A stretch of 64,000 bases of DNA, taken from NCBI GenBank assembly GCA_002433025.1, contig DJGZ01000063.1, positions 62,001-126,000 on the forward strand, given 5' to 3'. The notes below the pieces were generated by a model. The model was given only the letters and a program-made list of their open reading frames with translations, made no database searches and had not been told where the DNA came from. Within the stretch, counting starts at the first letter, position 1, and every line of letters starts with the position of its first letter. This document shows positions 25,625 to 35,174 of this stretch, piece after piece. Both the position numbers and the translations under genes were made by a program. Origin of the DNA: Bacteroidales bacterium UBA5833 (lineage in GTDB: Bacteria > Bacteroidota > Bacteroidia > Bacteroidales > Lentimicrobiaceae).

Positions 25625-28600
25625 TCACAAGCCTTTCTTATCTGGCATATACCTGTCGATCATGGCAAGAAATGTATCGCGCTTCAAAGGCTTACTCACA
25701 TAATCAACACACCCGCAGTCAAGCGCTTTTTGCCGGTCCTCCTCAAAGGCATAGGCAGTGAGGGCGACTACCGGCAATTCGTTTCTGATTTCCAGAATCT
25801 GCCGGGTTGCATCATACCCATCCAGCAGGGGCATCTTGATATCCATCAGCACCAGGGAAATATTCGGGTTTTCTCTGCATTGCATTACTGCCTCCTCCCC
25901 GTTGAGTGCCCTGATAAGCTTTACCTGTCTGCCTGCCAGCAACTTATTCAGGTAGTAATAACTGATATCATCATCCTCAGCAACAAGAATCAGATTACCG
26001 GCAGGCGGCTCCGCGACTGAATCATGCATTTTTTCATGCGCGGTATGACCTTCGTCAGCCGGCAGGTAAGGCAATGTAAAAATAAAAACAGAACCTTTTC
26101 CCACTTCCGATTCCACGGTGATATCCCCGCCCATCATTCCGGCATAAGCTTTACAAATTGACAAACCGAGGCCGGAACCTTCATAATCGCGTGAATAAGA
26201 AACATCTGCCTGAACAAAACGCTCAAATATACTCTGCAGCCTGTCGGCAGGAATGCCCTTTCCGGTATCGGAAATACGGAATTCAAGCATGGAATCATCC
26301 ACCAGCCAGTAACTCAGTTTTACTGAACCCCGGCGGGTGAACTTGAGGGCATTTTTGATAAGATTTGTAAGGATTGACTCAAGCTTGACATGATCTGAAT
26401 TCACCCAGGTCTGCTCATCATTCAGTTTCTGCTCAACAGAGAAAACTAACCCTTTCTCATCAGCCTCAAACCTGAAAAATTTATACAACCTGTCAATCAA
26501 CTGGTTGACATTTGTACGTGTATGATTTACAACAGCCTGCCCTGACTCAATTTTAGAAATATCGATGATATCATTGATGGTACTCAACAAGCGTTCGCCG
26601 CTCGATTTTACAATACCGATATACTCGGACCGGAGTTCACTTTCGAGGTCAGGTTCCTGTAGAAGGTCCATGAATCCGATTATACCGTTCATAGGCGTCC
26701 TGATTTCATGACTCATATTTGCCAGAAAAGCCGATTTCAGCCTGTCGCTTTCTTCTGCTTTTTCCTTAGCGGCTTTCAACTCAGAAATCATCCTTTTTTG
26801 GGCAGTTATATCTTCAAGAATGATTACATAATGACTGATCTGTTGCTCCTTGTCAAAAACCGGGGATATTACGGCATTTTCCCAGAAAGTCCCGCCATTT
26901 CTGCGATGCTCAGGATACTCGCCGCTCCATTCCTTGCCGGCACCAACAGCAGCCCACACTTCCTCAACTATTTGACGGTCTCCTGTCTTACGGTTAAGCA
27001 AAGACGGAACAAATCCGATGAGTTCTTCGGAATCCAGACCCGACATCTGCAGATACTTTGGATTGACAAATTCAATAATGCCATGAGGGTTTGTAATAAT
27101 TATCCCTACAGGGCTTTGCTCTATTGAACGGATTAACAGATTAACCCGCTGCTCGGCGAATTTTTTAGCTGAAACATCATGTACAATAGAATGCAAAAAA
27201 ACTTTACCCGAAATCACAATGCTGCTGCTGAAAACCTCCACATCACTGAAGGAACCATCCTTATGACGATGGCGGAACTCAAAATGGTTTTGTTTCCTGT
27301 TACGGACATTCTCCATCTCAACCTTTAGCTTATCAGCCGGCAACGTATTTATATCGGCAATATTCATACCGGTCAATTCCTTGTAGGTCCATCCGTAATA
27401 AGCAGTGGCCGAAGCATTTGCATCGACAATCTGACCAGAGGCAGCATCTATCAGTAATTTAACCGCGGAATGATTTTCAAAAAGTACGCGAAACTTTTCT
27501 TCACTTCTCTGAAGTGCCTGCTCAGCCAGTTTTCGTTCGGTGATATCATCGACCATCACATGCCTAGCCCTTATACCATTATAAGTGACGAGATGCGACA
27601 CAATTACAACCCATATAACTTCGCCATTCTTCTTTAAATGCTTCCACTCCCCGGCATGATTCAACTCAAAACTGGTCTCGGAAATACTCTTAATAAGGCG
27701 TTCATGTTCATCATCAGGCCTGATATCCATTATGGTCATTGAAAGAAACTCATCATGGCTGTAACCGTATTTTTCAATGGCTGCATCATTAACCTCAAGA
27801 AACCTGAGACTTTCCAGGGCATAAATCCACATTGGCTGTGGATTTTCGACAAACATGCGGCGGTATCTCGCTTCACTCGATTCAAGGGCGGCTTGATAAT
27901 TACGCTGTTGGGACTGATCGTGAAAAACAAGCACGGCACCCGTCACGCTGCCTGATTCATCCCTGATAGGCGCCCCGCTGTCGGCTATAGGAATCCTTTT
28001 CCCATCCTTTGAAATCAGGTTGGTATGGTTTGCCAGGCCAACTACAATACCCGAAGACAGCACTTTAATAACCGGGTTCGGAACTTCCTCATCCGTATCT
28101 TCACTTGCAATACGGAATACCTCTGTTATGCTGCGGTTAATTGCATCTGATTCCTTCCAGCCCGTCAGCGATTCAGCAACAGGGTTCATATTCTGTATCA
28201 TACCCGCCTTATCGGTTATGATGACACCATCCCCGATGCTGTAGATGGTAGTCCTGAATTCTTCGCGGGCCTGAAGTAATGAAGCAAGCACCCTGCGCTG
28301 CCGCTCCGCATTATACAACCAGAAAACCGCACCCAGAAACAAGCCCACCAGAACCAGCAGAATTAAAACCAGGACGATTTCCTCGCGGAGGCCTGAATAA
28401 AGCTCATCCTTATCAATCTTTGTGATCAGGTACCATGACGTTCCTTCAACAGGGCACAAATAAGCATAAATTTCGATTCCGCGATAGTCCGTAATTTCAA
28501 TAATCCCTTTAAAACCATCAGTAGCCAACGCTTCATTTCCTTTCAAATCAGGCAAGGGTATTCTTTTTCTTAGAGCGGCCCCATCCTCGAAGCGCAGGTT

Positions 28601-29284
28601 ACTTAACACCAACACCTGATCCCCTTCCTTCATTAGAAGCACCGATTCGGAAGATCTACCCGGTGAAGGATAGAAAGACAGCAACGGATATAAATAATCA
28701 TAAGGGTCAATGCTCAACACGATCGCACTCTGCAACTCCCCTTCAGGCAAAGCCAGCGGTGCAATAAAATCTATCCTGGGGGCATTGTTTACAGGACTCA
28801 GATAAAGACCGGTACATATAACCATCTTTTCACGTACAGCCTCTTTGATAAAACCAACCAAAGCAGTGCCCGGCCCGGAAGAATCCGCGCTTGTGGATAA
28901 ACGCAGATTACCTTCAACATCAGTAAGGAAAATTTCACTGTATCCGTGTTCGGTCTTCAGGTCATTCAGAAAGGTAATCAGATCAGCGCCGGAAGCCTCA
29001 TCTCCGGAACTGATGCTTTTCAAATATACCGCATGGAGAAAAGTATTGGCCGATATTGCGGCAGCATCATTAATTTCATCCAGGTACCATTCTGTAATGC
29101 CGTTTCGCTTCAATTCAGCAATAGAAACCAGCTCATTTCCAATTTTTTTCTTAACCGATGCGATTCCATTACGGATATAGAAAATTGCCGCAACTATCAG
29201 CATCATGAAAATCAGCCCGATTGCCAGAATAAAAACAGATTTACCGCGATCCGGAAATAATTTTCTTTGCCTGAGATTTTTCAT
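25625..29284 (-). CDS. Four-PAS hybrid sensor histidine kinase
   Basis: 1219 residues. TM1 near 17-38 and TM2 near 305-325 enclose a periplasmic sensor domain with Cache-like features (SWYLITKIDKDEL). Four PAS domains follow at about 340-460, 470-590, 600-715 and 725-845. The HisKA domain has NMSHEIRTPMNG with phospho-accepting H859. The ATPase domain has GKGIPADRL and GSGLGLSI. A C-terminal receiver (about 1090-1210) has LVLMDIKMPLLDG with D1148. There is no output domain or HTH, so phosphate must pass to an HPt protein or a separate regulator; none is encoded next to it. The ligand is unknown. The gene appears monocistronic. Confidence 0.9.
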   Translation of the reverse strand: MKNLRQRKLFPDRGKSVFILAIGLIFMMLIVAAIFYIRNGIASVKKKIGNELVSIAELKRNGITEWYLDEINDAAAISANTFLHAVYLKSISSGDEASGADLITFLNDLKTEHGYSEIFLTDVEGNLRLSTSADSSGPGTALVGFIKEAVREKMVICTGLYLSPVNNAPRIDFIAPLALPEGELQSAIVLSIDPYDYLYPLLSFYPSPGRSSESVLLMKEGDQVLVLSNLRFEDGAALRKRIPLPDLKGNEALATDGFKGIIEITDYRGIEIYAYLCPVEGTSWYLITKIDKDELYSGLREEIVLVLILLVLVGLFLGAVFWLYNAERQRRVLASLLQAREEFRTTIYSIGDGVIITDKAGMIQNMNPVAESLTGWKESDAINRSITEVFRIASEDTDEEVPNPVIKVLSSGIVVGLANHTNLISKDGKRIPIADSGAPIRDESGSVTGAVLVFHDQSQQRNYQAALESSEARYRRMFVENPQPMWIYALESLRFLEVNDAAIEKYGYSHDEFLSMTIMDIRPDDEHERLIKSISETSFELNHAGEWKHLKKNGEVIWVVIVSHLVTYNGIRARHVMVDDITERKLAEQALQRSEEKFRVLFENHSAVKLLIDAASGQIVDANASATAYYGWTYKELTGMNIADINTLPADKLKVEMENVRNRKQNHFEFRHRHKDGSFSDVEVFSSSIVISGKVFLHSIVHDVSAKKFAEQRVNLLIRSIEQSPVGIIITNPHGIIEFVNPKYLQMSGLDSEELIGFVPSLLNRKTGDRQIVEEVWAAVGAGKEWSGEYPEHRRNGGTFWENAVISPVFDKEQQISHYVIILEDITAQKRMISELKAAKEKAEESDRLKSAFLANMSHEIRTPMNGIIGFMDLLQEPDLESELRSEYIGIVKSSGERLLSTINDIIDISKIESGQAVVNHTRTNVNQLIDRLYKFFRFEADEKGLVFSVEQKLNDEQTWVNSDHVKLESILTNLIKNALKFTRRGSVKLSYWLVDDSMLEFRISDTGKGIPADRLQSIFERFVQADVSYSRDYEGSGLGLSICKAYAGMMGGDITVESEVGKGSVFIFTLPYLPADEGHTAHEKMHDSVAEPPAGNLILVAEDDDISYYYLNKLLAGRQVKLIRALNGEEAVMQCRENPNISLVLMDIKMPLLDGYDATRQILEIRNELPVVALTAYAFEEDRQKALDCGCVDYVSKPLKRDTFLAMIDRYMPDKKGL

Positions 29285-29576
29285 AGACAGAACCAGACTG
29301 AAGGAATGGAAAAATTTTATAAACTGATAAAAAACAACCCTTTAAGCCAAAACGCTAAATCTATAATTTCCTGCCGCTGTTCCGCAAATTACCGGAAAAA
29401 CTCCTGCCACTTTCCTCACAGGCTAAAGTAAAATAAAAAATGATTCCACACAAGCGGCATAATATATATGGCTGCCAAAACAGTGGTTGCAAACAAATCT
29501 GCACCATGAAGGCTGCTTATACAAGCCAGCATTTAACCGGACAATTTGCGCTGAAAGAATGTGAATGGCTCCTCTA

Positions 29577-30125
29577 TCAGTTTTCCGGAGCTTCCAGAAT
29601 CTGTTTTAGTCTGGTCAGGCCGTTTTCAAAGTCAGGAGCCAGCATACCTTCCATATTCATAAAGAGCAACATCAGGTTCATGGGATAATTCATCCTGCCG
29701 CTGAAGCCCCATTTAACAAGCGTTGTATGCTCTCCTGTACTTTCACAGATCATGTATGTGTAGGCAGTGCTTTCAAACGGCTCTTTAAATCTCAACTCAT
29801 AATCTATCCGGTCACCTTCAGTTATTCCTGTGATTTCCTGCTCACCTTTACCAACCCGTTTATCATCACTTTCCCACGCTGATACAAAGCCAACGGTTCC
29901 GTCTGCACCGCTGAATTCTTTCTTCATATCAGGGTCAATTTGCGACCATACGCTGTAATTGTCCTGATTTTTCAGGTATCTGACATAATCAAAAACTTCC
30001 GGTTTTGGTTTATTTACAGTAATTTCACGTTCAAGCGAATACTCTTTTTTAACAAAAGCCGCCACAATCAGCATCAGGGCAACCAATGCAAGAATCAACA
30101 GAAGAATACGTTTCAGGGTTTTCAT
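29577..30125 (-). CDS. Membrane-anchored SRPBCC (START-like) family protein
   Basis: 182 residues. A single N-terminal membrane segment (KRILLLILALVALMLIVAAF, about 5-24) is followed by the SRPBCC fold: YSLEREITVNKPKPEVFDYV (about 29-48), where the helix-grip domain starts, and a long C-terminal helix (ENGLTRLKQIL). Such proteins bind small hydrophobic ligands or act as cyclase-like proteins; the function is unknown here. It lies 292 bp upstream of the hybrid kinase on the same strand, behind a gap in which I see nothing clear, so co-transcription is doubtful. Confidence 0.75.
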   Translation of the reverse strand: MKTLKRILLLILALVALMLIVAAFVKKEYSLEREITVNKPKPEVFDYVRYLKNQDNYSVWSQIDPDMKKEFSGADGTVGFVSAWESDDKRVGKGEQEITGITEGDRIDYELRFKEPFESTAYTYMICESTGEHTTLVKWGFSGRMNYPMNLMLLFMNMEGMLAPDFENGLTRLKQILEAPEN

Positions 30126-30182
30126 AAGGGTTGGCTTTGGTGAATGAATAATAAGTGATTGGCGTTTCCGCTAACCGGCTAA

Positions 30183-30190
30183 CAAATTTA
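30183..30190 (-). promoter_or_regulatory. -7 box candidate for the SRPBCC gene
   Basis: TAAATTTG on the minus strand fits TAnnTTTG, 58 nt upstream of the start, in the divergent gap with gatE. Confidence 0.35.
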
Positions 30191-30329
30191 ATTGATCTGA
30201 CCATTTGTTTTACGATGCATAACCGTAATCGTTTTATGAACATGCGATGTTTACAAAAACTGTTTTAAACTTTTGCTGAATCCCGAAAATTCCTGTACGT
30301 TTGGGGTCTTCAAAACTCAGCCTCCCACG

Positions 30330-32303
30330 ATGAATCAGCAATTCGACCCCAGGGAAAACTACAGAAAGACCATGGAAGCGGCCGGTTATGTACTCCGCAG
30401 CGAAGCAACCCAGGAAACCTATGATACCATTGGCTTTATGTCAGGGCTGGAGGTGCACCAGCAGTTAAAGACCAGAGAAAAACTATTCTGCCACTGCCCT
30501 GCCGGCATCTACCAGAAACCCGATGTATTTGACGCGGAAGTAATCCGGCACATGCGCCCCACCCTTAGCGAGTTGGGCGAATATGACGGGACGGCGCTGA
30601 TGGAGTTTAAAACCCGCAAGAACATCATCTACAGGTTAAAGAACGAAACTACCTGCACCTACGAAGTAGATGACACCCCGCCCTTTCCGGTAAACCGTGA
30701 AGCGTTGGATATAGCTATTGAAATCTCGTTATTGTCGAAACTCAATATTGTCGGTGAAGTACACATTACCCGCAAACAGTATCTCGACGGAAGTATTCCT
30801 ACAGGTTTCCAGCGGACTGCCATCATTGGTGTGGAGGGGGAGATTCCTTTAAAAAAGAAAAAAGTCAGGCTGATTCAGCTTAGTCTTGAGGAAGACTCCT
30901 GCCGGGAGGTATCCGACATCGGCCATACCCGGATTTACCGTACCGACCGTTTGGGCATGCCCCTGATCGAAACGGTTACTTATCCTGATATGTTGAATCC
31001 TGACGAGGTAAAAGAGGCCTGCGATTATATCCGTTTTCTGAACCGCAGTACCGGAAAGGTAAGAACCGGCATAGGCGCCGGGCGTCAGGATGTGAATGTC
31101 AGTTGCCGCGGCGGGCACAGGGTCGAAATCAAAGGTGTTGCCCATACCCGCTGGATACCCGAACTCACGCACAACGAGTGCTTCAGGCAGTGGTCACTGC
31201 TTCTGCTCCGCGACCGCTTGCTTGAAGATATCCCGGATCATAAAAACTGGAAAACGAGGCATGCAGAAATTGATTTTCACGATTTTAAGTTCAGTTATGC
31301 GCCGCTCGATGAAACAAAAATCCGTAAACATAAAATCATTGCCATAAACCTTCCTGGTTTCAGGGGCGCTTTATCGCACTTTACCCAGCCGGATAAAATG
31401 TTCGCCGACGAACTCACCGACCGCCTGAAGGTAATTGCCTGTCTGGAGAAACCAAATATGACCCACTCCGAAGCCTTTGAGCAGGTTGTTGCTGAAAAAG
31501 ACTGGGAATCCATCCGCAGGATGCTGAAAGTCAATGGTCAGGACGCCCAGTTAATCATATGGGGACCGGAAGAAGATATGGCCACAGCCATCGAAACCGT
31601 GGAAGAACGCTGCAAAATGGCATTCGAAGGCATCCCCGGCGAAACCAGGAAATCGTTTGAGGACGGTACCACCATTTTCGAAAGGGTGTTGCCGGGCGCC
31701 GACAGGATGTATCCCGATACCGACAGCGCACCCATCCCGCTCGAAGATGCCCATATTGAAAAACTCGGCAAAAATCTCCCCCAGGAAGTTATCGACCGCT
31801 ATCACATCATGAAAGACTGGGGTATTCCGGAAGATACTTACACTTATATATTCAAGAAAGACATCTTCCCCCTGATTGAAAAGATTATCAATGAACTTGG
31901 TTATAAACCTTCGTTCGTAGGAACACTTTTCGGACATAAACTTAAATATGTGGAAGGCCACGCCAAACCTACAGCTGAATTCTCATACAAGGTCATTTAC
32001 GGTTTGCTTAAGTTTATTAAAGATAAAGGGATGTCGCCCGAAATCGCCTGGCTGATGTTGCCCCATGTGTATGAATATCCGAAACTCGATTTTGAATCGG
32101 TGCTCACCAGTATCAAATACAAGAGAGTCAGCAAAGAAGAACTGCTGGGCAGCCTGCCATTCCTTAAATCGAAATTTTCAGAAATCCGGCATACGCAGCG
32201 CGAAGGCATAGAAAAAGACTGGATCATGGGTCAGTTAAGAAAACTGGCGATCGGGAATATCCCGCTGGCCGAACTGGCAGAGAAACTCAGGAAAAGCAAA
32301 TAA
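30330..32303 (+). CDS. gatE: Glu-tRNA(Gln) amidotransferase subunit E (archaeal-type GatE)
   Basis: 657 residues from ATG 30330. A TTG further upstream (30273) overlaps a TTTTG promoter-like sequence and was rejected. The kinase-like GatB core starts with GLEVHQQLKTREKLFCHC and continues with the lower-case GatB motifs (YEVDDTPPFPVN, RKQYLDGSIPTGFQRT, SLEEDSCREV, PLIETVTYPD, GRQDVNVSC). An AspRS-like GAD insertion (about 300-420) and the GatE-specific RVLPGADRMYPDTDSAPI separate it from GatB, followed by a tail domain ending at the C-terminus. GatE phosphorylates Glu-tRNA(Gln) and transamidates it using ammonia from GatD. It is followed 48 bp later by gatD. GatDE is classically archaeal, so transfer from an archaeon is likely. 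Confidence 0.95.
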   Translation: MNQQFDPRENYRKTMEAAGYVLRSEATQETYDTIGFMSGLEVHQQLKTREKLFCHCPAGIYQKPDVFDAEVIRHMRPTLSELGEYDGTALMEFKTRKNIIYRLKNETTCTYEVDDTPPFPVNREALDIAIEISLLSKLNIVGEVHITRKQYLDGSIPTGFQRTAIIGVEGEIPLKKKKVRLIQLSLEEDSCREVSDIGHTRIYRTDRLGMPLIETVTYPDMLNPDEVKEACDYIRFLNRSTGKVRTGIGAGRQDVNVSCRGGHRVEIKGVAHTRWIPELTHNECFRQWSLLLLRDRLLEDIPDHKNWKTRHAEIDFHDFKFSYAPLDETKIRKHKIIAINLPGFRGALSHFTQPDKMFADELTDRLKVIACLEKPNMTHSEAFEQVVAEKDWESIRRMLKVNGQDAQLIIWGPEEDMATAIETVEERCKMAFEGIPGETRKSFEDGTTIFERVLPGADRMYPDTDSAPIPLEDAHIEKLGKNLPQEVIDRYHIMKDWGIPEDTYTYIFKKDIFPLIEKIINELGYKPSFVGTLFGHKLKYVEGHAKPTAEFSYKVIYGLLKFIKDKGMSPEIAWLMLPHVYEYPKLDFESVLTSIKYKRVSKEELLGSLPFLKSKFSEIRHTQREGIEKDWIMGQLRKLAIGNIPLAELAEKLRKSK

Positions 32304-32351
32304 ATGGGAGTTCCCGGAAACTCATTAAAACTCTTAAAGAAACAAAAAACA

Positions 32352-33737
32352 ATGGCCGACGATATTTTCCAGGGATATAAGGGAGCTGCCCTTGAGATGC
32401 TCAAAAAATTCAATGTCAGGGTTTGGGGGCAGGCAGAAGTCACAACCACACGCGGGTTGTTTAAAGGAACGGTACTTCCGCGTGCCGAAAACGACGACGA
32501 CAAGCATATTGTCATGAAGATTGCAACCGGCTATAACGTGGGGATCGATATTTCGACAATCACCGGTATGAAGGAAACCGGGTATAAAAAAGCAAACTAT
32601 AAAATTCCGGAAAAGGAGTTTCCTTATACACAGGGGCTGCCGAAAGTTAAACTGATAGGCACCGGCGGCACCATTGCTTCGCGGCTCGACTACCGCACGG
32701 GGGCTGTTATCCCGGCGTTTTCGCCCGGAGAGCTGTATGGTGCGGTGCCGGAACTGGCTCAGATCTGCAACCTCACAACCGAAAAAGTCTTCGCGGTTTT
32801 CAGCGAAAATATGGCCCCTGACAACTACCGGAAACTGGCCGTTGCCATTGGTAAAGAAATTGAAAACGGAGTGGAAGGTATCGTAATCGGTCATGGAACT
32901 GACACCCTGCATCACACTGCCGCTGCATTGACCTATATGGTTCAGGATTCGCCGGTCCCCATTGTGCTGGTAGGATCTCAGCGGTCGTCGGACAGGCCCA
33001 GTTCAGATGCCGCCCTCAACCTTATGCACGCCTGTACCGCGGCCGGGCATGGCGATATTGCCGAAGTAATGGTTTGCATGTTCGGCCCGACCAGCGACGA
33101 GTACGGATTTCTCCACCGCGGCACCAGGGTAAGAAAAATGCACTCATCCTACCGCTCCACCTTCCGCACCCTGGGCGATACCCCGCTGGCTACCGTTACC
33201 CGCAAGGGTGTCTTCCCCATCAAAAAAGATTACAACCCCCGCCGGAAAGATAAAAAGGTTACCATCCTCCCTTATTTTGAAGAAAAGGTGGCCATTGTTT
33301 ACTACTATCCCAACATGCAGCCCGATATCATTGACTCACTGGTCGAAAACGGATATAAGGGCATCGTGATCGCCGGTACCGGGTTGGGACATGTGAACAA
33401 ACCATTGTACCCTGCCATCGAAAGGGCACATGCCGCCGGCGTACATATGTATATGACCGTGCAGACACTCTGGGGCTATGCCCATATGTTTGTATATGAT
33501 ACAGGCCGCGACCTGATGGCCAAAGGTATTGTGCCGGCAGGTAATATGCTTCCCGAAGCCGCTTACATTAAACTGGGCTGGGTACTTGGCCAGACCAGCG
33601 ACCCGGAAGAGGTCAGGCGGATGATGCTTACCCCCGTTAAGGATGAAATCACCCCAAGGGAACCTTACAACGGATACCTTGTTTATCAGGGTGGCGTGCC
33701 TGAAGTGGAGGAATTTATCCGTAGAGTTCACAAGTAA
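32352..33737 (+). CDS. gatD: Glu-tRNA(Gln) amidotransferase subunit D (asparaginase-like GatD)
   Basis: 461 residues from ATG 32352, preceded by an A-rich leader. An ATG at 32304, directly after the gatE stop, would add 16 residues (KLLKKQK-type) that look like translated leader. The N-terminal small domain (1-75) is GatD-specific. The asparaginase-like part carries GTGGTIAS with T107, GHGTDT with T183-D184, and GTRVRKMHSS with K262, the full catalytic set. It hydrolyses glutamine or asparagine and channels ammonia to GatE. Simple L-asparaginases lack the N-terminal domain. Gene order is E then D, in one operon. Confidence 0.95.
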   Translation: MADDIFQGYKGAALEMLKKFNVRVWGQAEVTTTRGLFKGTVLPRAENDDDKHIVMKIATGYNVGIDISTITGMKETGYKKANYKIPEKEFPYTQGLPKVKLIGTGGTIASRLDYRTGAVIPAFSPGELYGAVPELAQICNLTTEKVFAVFSENMAPDNYRKLAVAIGKEIENGVEGIVIGHGTDTLHHTAAALTYMVQDSPVPIVLVGSQRSSDRPSSDAALNLMHACTAAGHGDIAEVMVCMFGPTSDEYGFLHRGTRVRKMHSSYRSTFRTLGDTPLATVTRKGVFPIKKDYNPRRKDKKVTILPYFEEKVAIVYYYPNMQPDIIDSLVENGYKGIVIAGTGLGHVNKPLYPAIERAHAAGVHMYMTVQTLWGYAHMFVYDTGRDLMAKGIVPAGNMLPEAAYIKLGWVLGQTSDPEEVRRMMLTPVKDEITPREPYNGYLVYQGGVPEVEEFIRRVHK

Positions 33738-33839
33738 GTATCCGGCTCCGGATCATCATGCGTTGCTTCTGCCATTCAGCAGGCAAAAGGCTTTTAAACC
33801 GCTGACATATAATGCCTTCAGGGGTATTGATTATTGTCG

Positions 33840-33847
33840 TACCTTTG
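33840..33847 (+). promoter_or_regulatory. -7 box of the EEP-family gene
   Basis: TACCTTTG fits TAnnTTTG exactly, 40 nt upstream of the chosen start at 33888. It argues that this gene is not part of the gatED transcript. Confidence 0.4.
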
Positions 33848-33887
33848 CATGCCTTGAAAATCCATGAATTATTTTGTCATTTCCCTG

Positions 33888-35174
33888 ATGAAAAAAAGCC
33901 TTCTCATCCTGCTCCTAACTCTGATTGCGCTTGTTTCAGGCGCTCAGGACACCATTACCATAATGCATTACAACCTGCTGAATTACGGTAATTATACTTC
34001 ATATTGCACCTCATCCAACAACAACCACGAACAAAAGGATACCTACCTCAGAACCATCACGGGTCATGTGAATCCGGACATTTTCACCGTAAATGAAATC
34101 AGCCAATATGAATTTTATCACAACCGGATACTCACAGAGGTACTGAACGTATCAGGAAAGGACTATTACCGGAAAGCTGCGATCACTAATATTGCTGACT
34201 CGTATATTATTAACGGCCTTTTCTACGATTCGCGAAAGCTGGTATTGTATTCACAGGCAGTGATGCAGTCTTACGTCAGGGACATCAACCTTTACAGGCT
34301 GTATTTCCGGAGCCCTTCACTGGCGAAGGGCGATACGGTTTTTATCAACTGTATTGTCGCGCATCTGAAGGCCAGTTCCGGCAGTTCGAATGAGGAGGCA
34401 AGGGCGGTTATGACCAATTCGGTGATGAACTGGCTGAAAACCAATATGATGCCGGGCAATTTTTTGATAATGGGCGATTTCAATGTTTATACTTCTTCGG
34501 AGCAGGCTTATCAGAACCTGGTCAACCCGCCCGCATCAAACCAGGGCTTCAGATTCTACGATCCGGTTGATAAACCCGGAGACTGGAACAATAATTTTTC
34601 CTTTGCCGCCTGGCATACCCAGTCGGTATCATCTTCGGGCAATGGTTGCCAGGCCAGTGGCGGCATGGACGACCGTTTCGACTTTATCCTTGCTTCGGCT
34701 GGTATCATGCAGGGGAACAAAGGGGCCAGGTATATTCCGGAATCCTACAAGGCGCTCGGACAGGACGGAAAACACTTTAACCGTTCAATAAATGATTCCC
34801 CGCAGAATACCAGCGTACCATCCGGTGTATTGTCGGCACTTGCAGTAATGTCGGACCACCTTCCGGTAATCATGAAATTAAAAATCGACAGCGGCCCGAC
34901 GGGCGGGATAACTGGCCCGGATGTATTTAAAAACGCCTTTGTTTACAGGGGCGACGACAGGATGAATTACCTCTGTATCTATTCGGACAGAAGCATAACA
35001 GTTGAAACCGGCATTTATGACCTCGCCGGAAACCTGAAATCCACCGGCATTTATCCGCTCTGCGGCGGAAGGAATGATATACTGATTGAAACTGACCGGC
35101 TCATGCCTGGCTTTTACCTGCTGAACATCCGTGATAAATCAGGGAATGACGCTACGATAAAACTGGCTCTTTAA
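33888..35174 (+). CDS. Secreted endonuclease/exonuclease/phosphatase-family protein with T9SS-like C-terminus
   Basis: 428 residues from ATG 33888, which begins a signal peptide (KKSLLILLLTLIALVSGAQ). An ATG at 33864 would only prefix eight residues. The EEP domain (about 20-330) has TIMHYNLLNYG, IFTVNEI, NCIVAHLKAS, LIMGDFNVYTS and the terminal MSDHLPVIM, which covers metal and catalytic residues. A 70-residue beta-rich C-terminal domain (ETGIYDLAGNLKSTGIYPL, then PGFYLLNIRDKSGN) looks like a type IX sorting domain. It is probably a secreted nuclease or phosphatase; substrate unknown. Confidence 0.8.
   Translation: MKKSLLILLLTLIALVSGAQDTITIMHYNLLNYGNYTSYCTSSNNNHEQKDTYLRTITGHVNPDIFTVNEISQYEFYHNRILTEVLNVSGKDYYRKAAITNIADSYIINGLFYDSRKLVLYSQAVMQSYVRDINLYRLYFRSPSLAKGDTVFINCIVAHLKASSGSSNEEARAVMTNSVMNWLKTNMMPGNFLIMGDFNVYTSSEQAYQNLVNPPASNQGFRFYDPVDKPGDWNNNFSFAAWHTQSVSSSGNGCQASGGMDDRFDFILASAGIMQGNKGARYIPESYKALGQDGKHFNRSINDSPQNTSVPSGVLSALAVMSDHLPVIMKLKIDSGPTGGITGPDVFKNAFVYRGDDRMNYLCIYSDRSITVETGIYDLAGNLKSTGIYPLCGGRNDILIETDRLMPGFYLLNIRDKSGNDATIKLAL

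Noticed and set aside
30330..32303. Calling the gene GatB of a GatCAB complex
   Set aside because: The AspRS-like insertion, the MYPDTDS motif and a directly following GatD are GatE features; no gatA or gatC is near.
32352..33737. Plain L-asparaginase
   Set aside because: The extra N-terminal domain and operon with gatE identify GatD.
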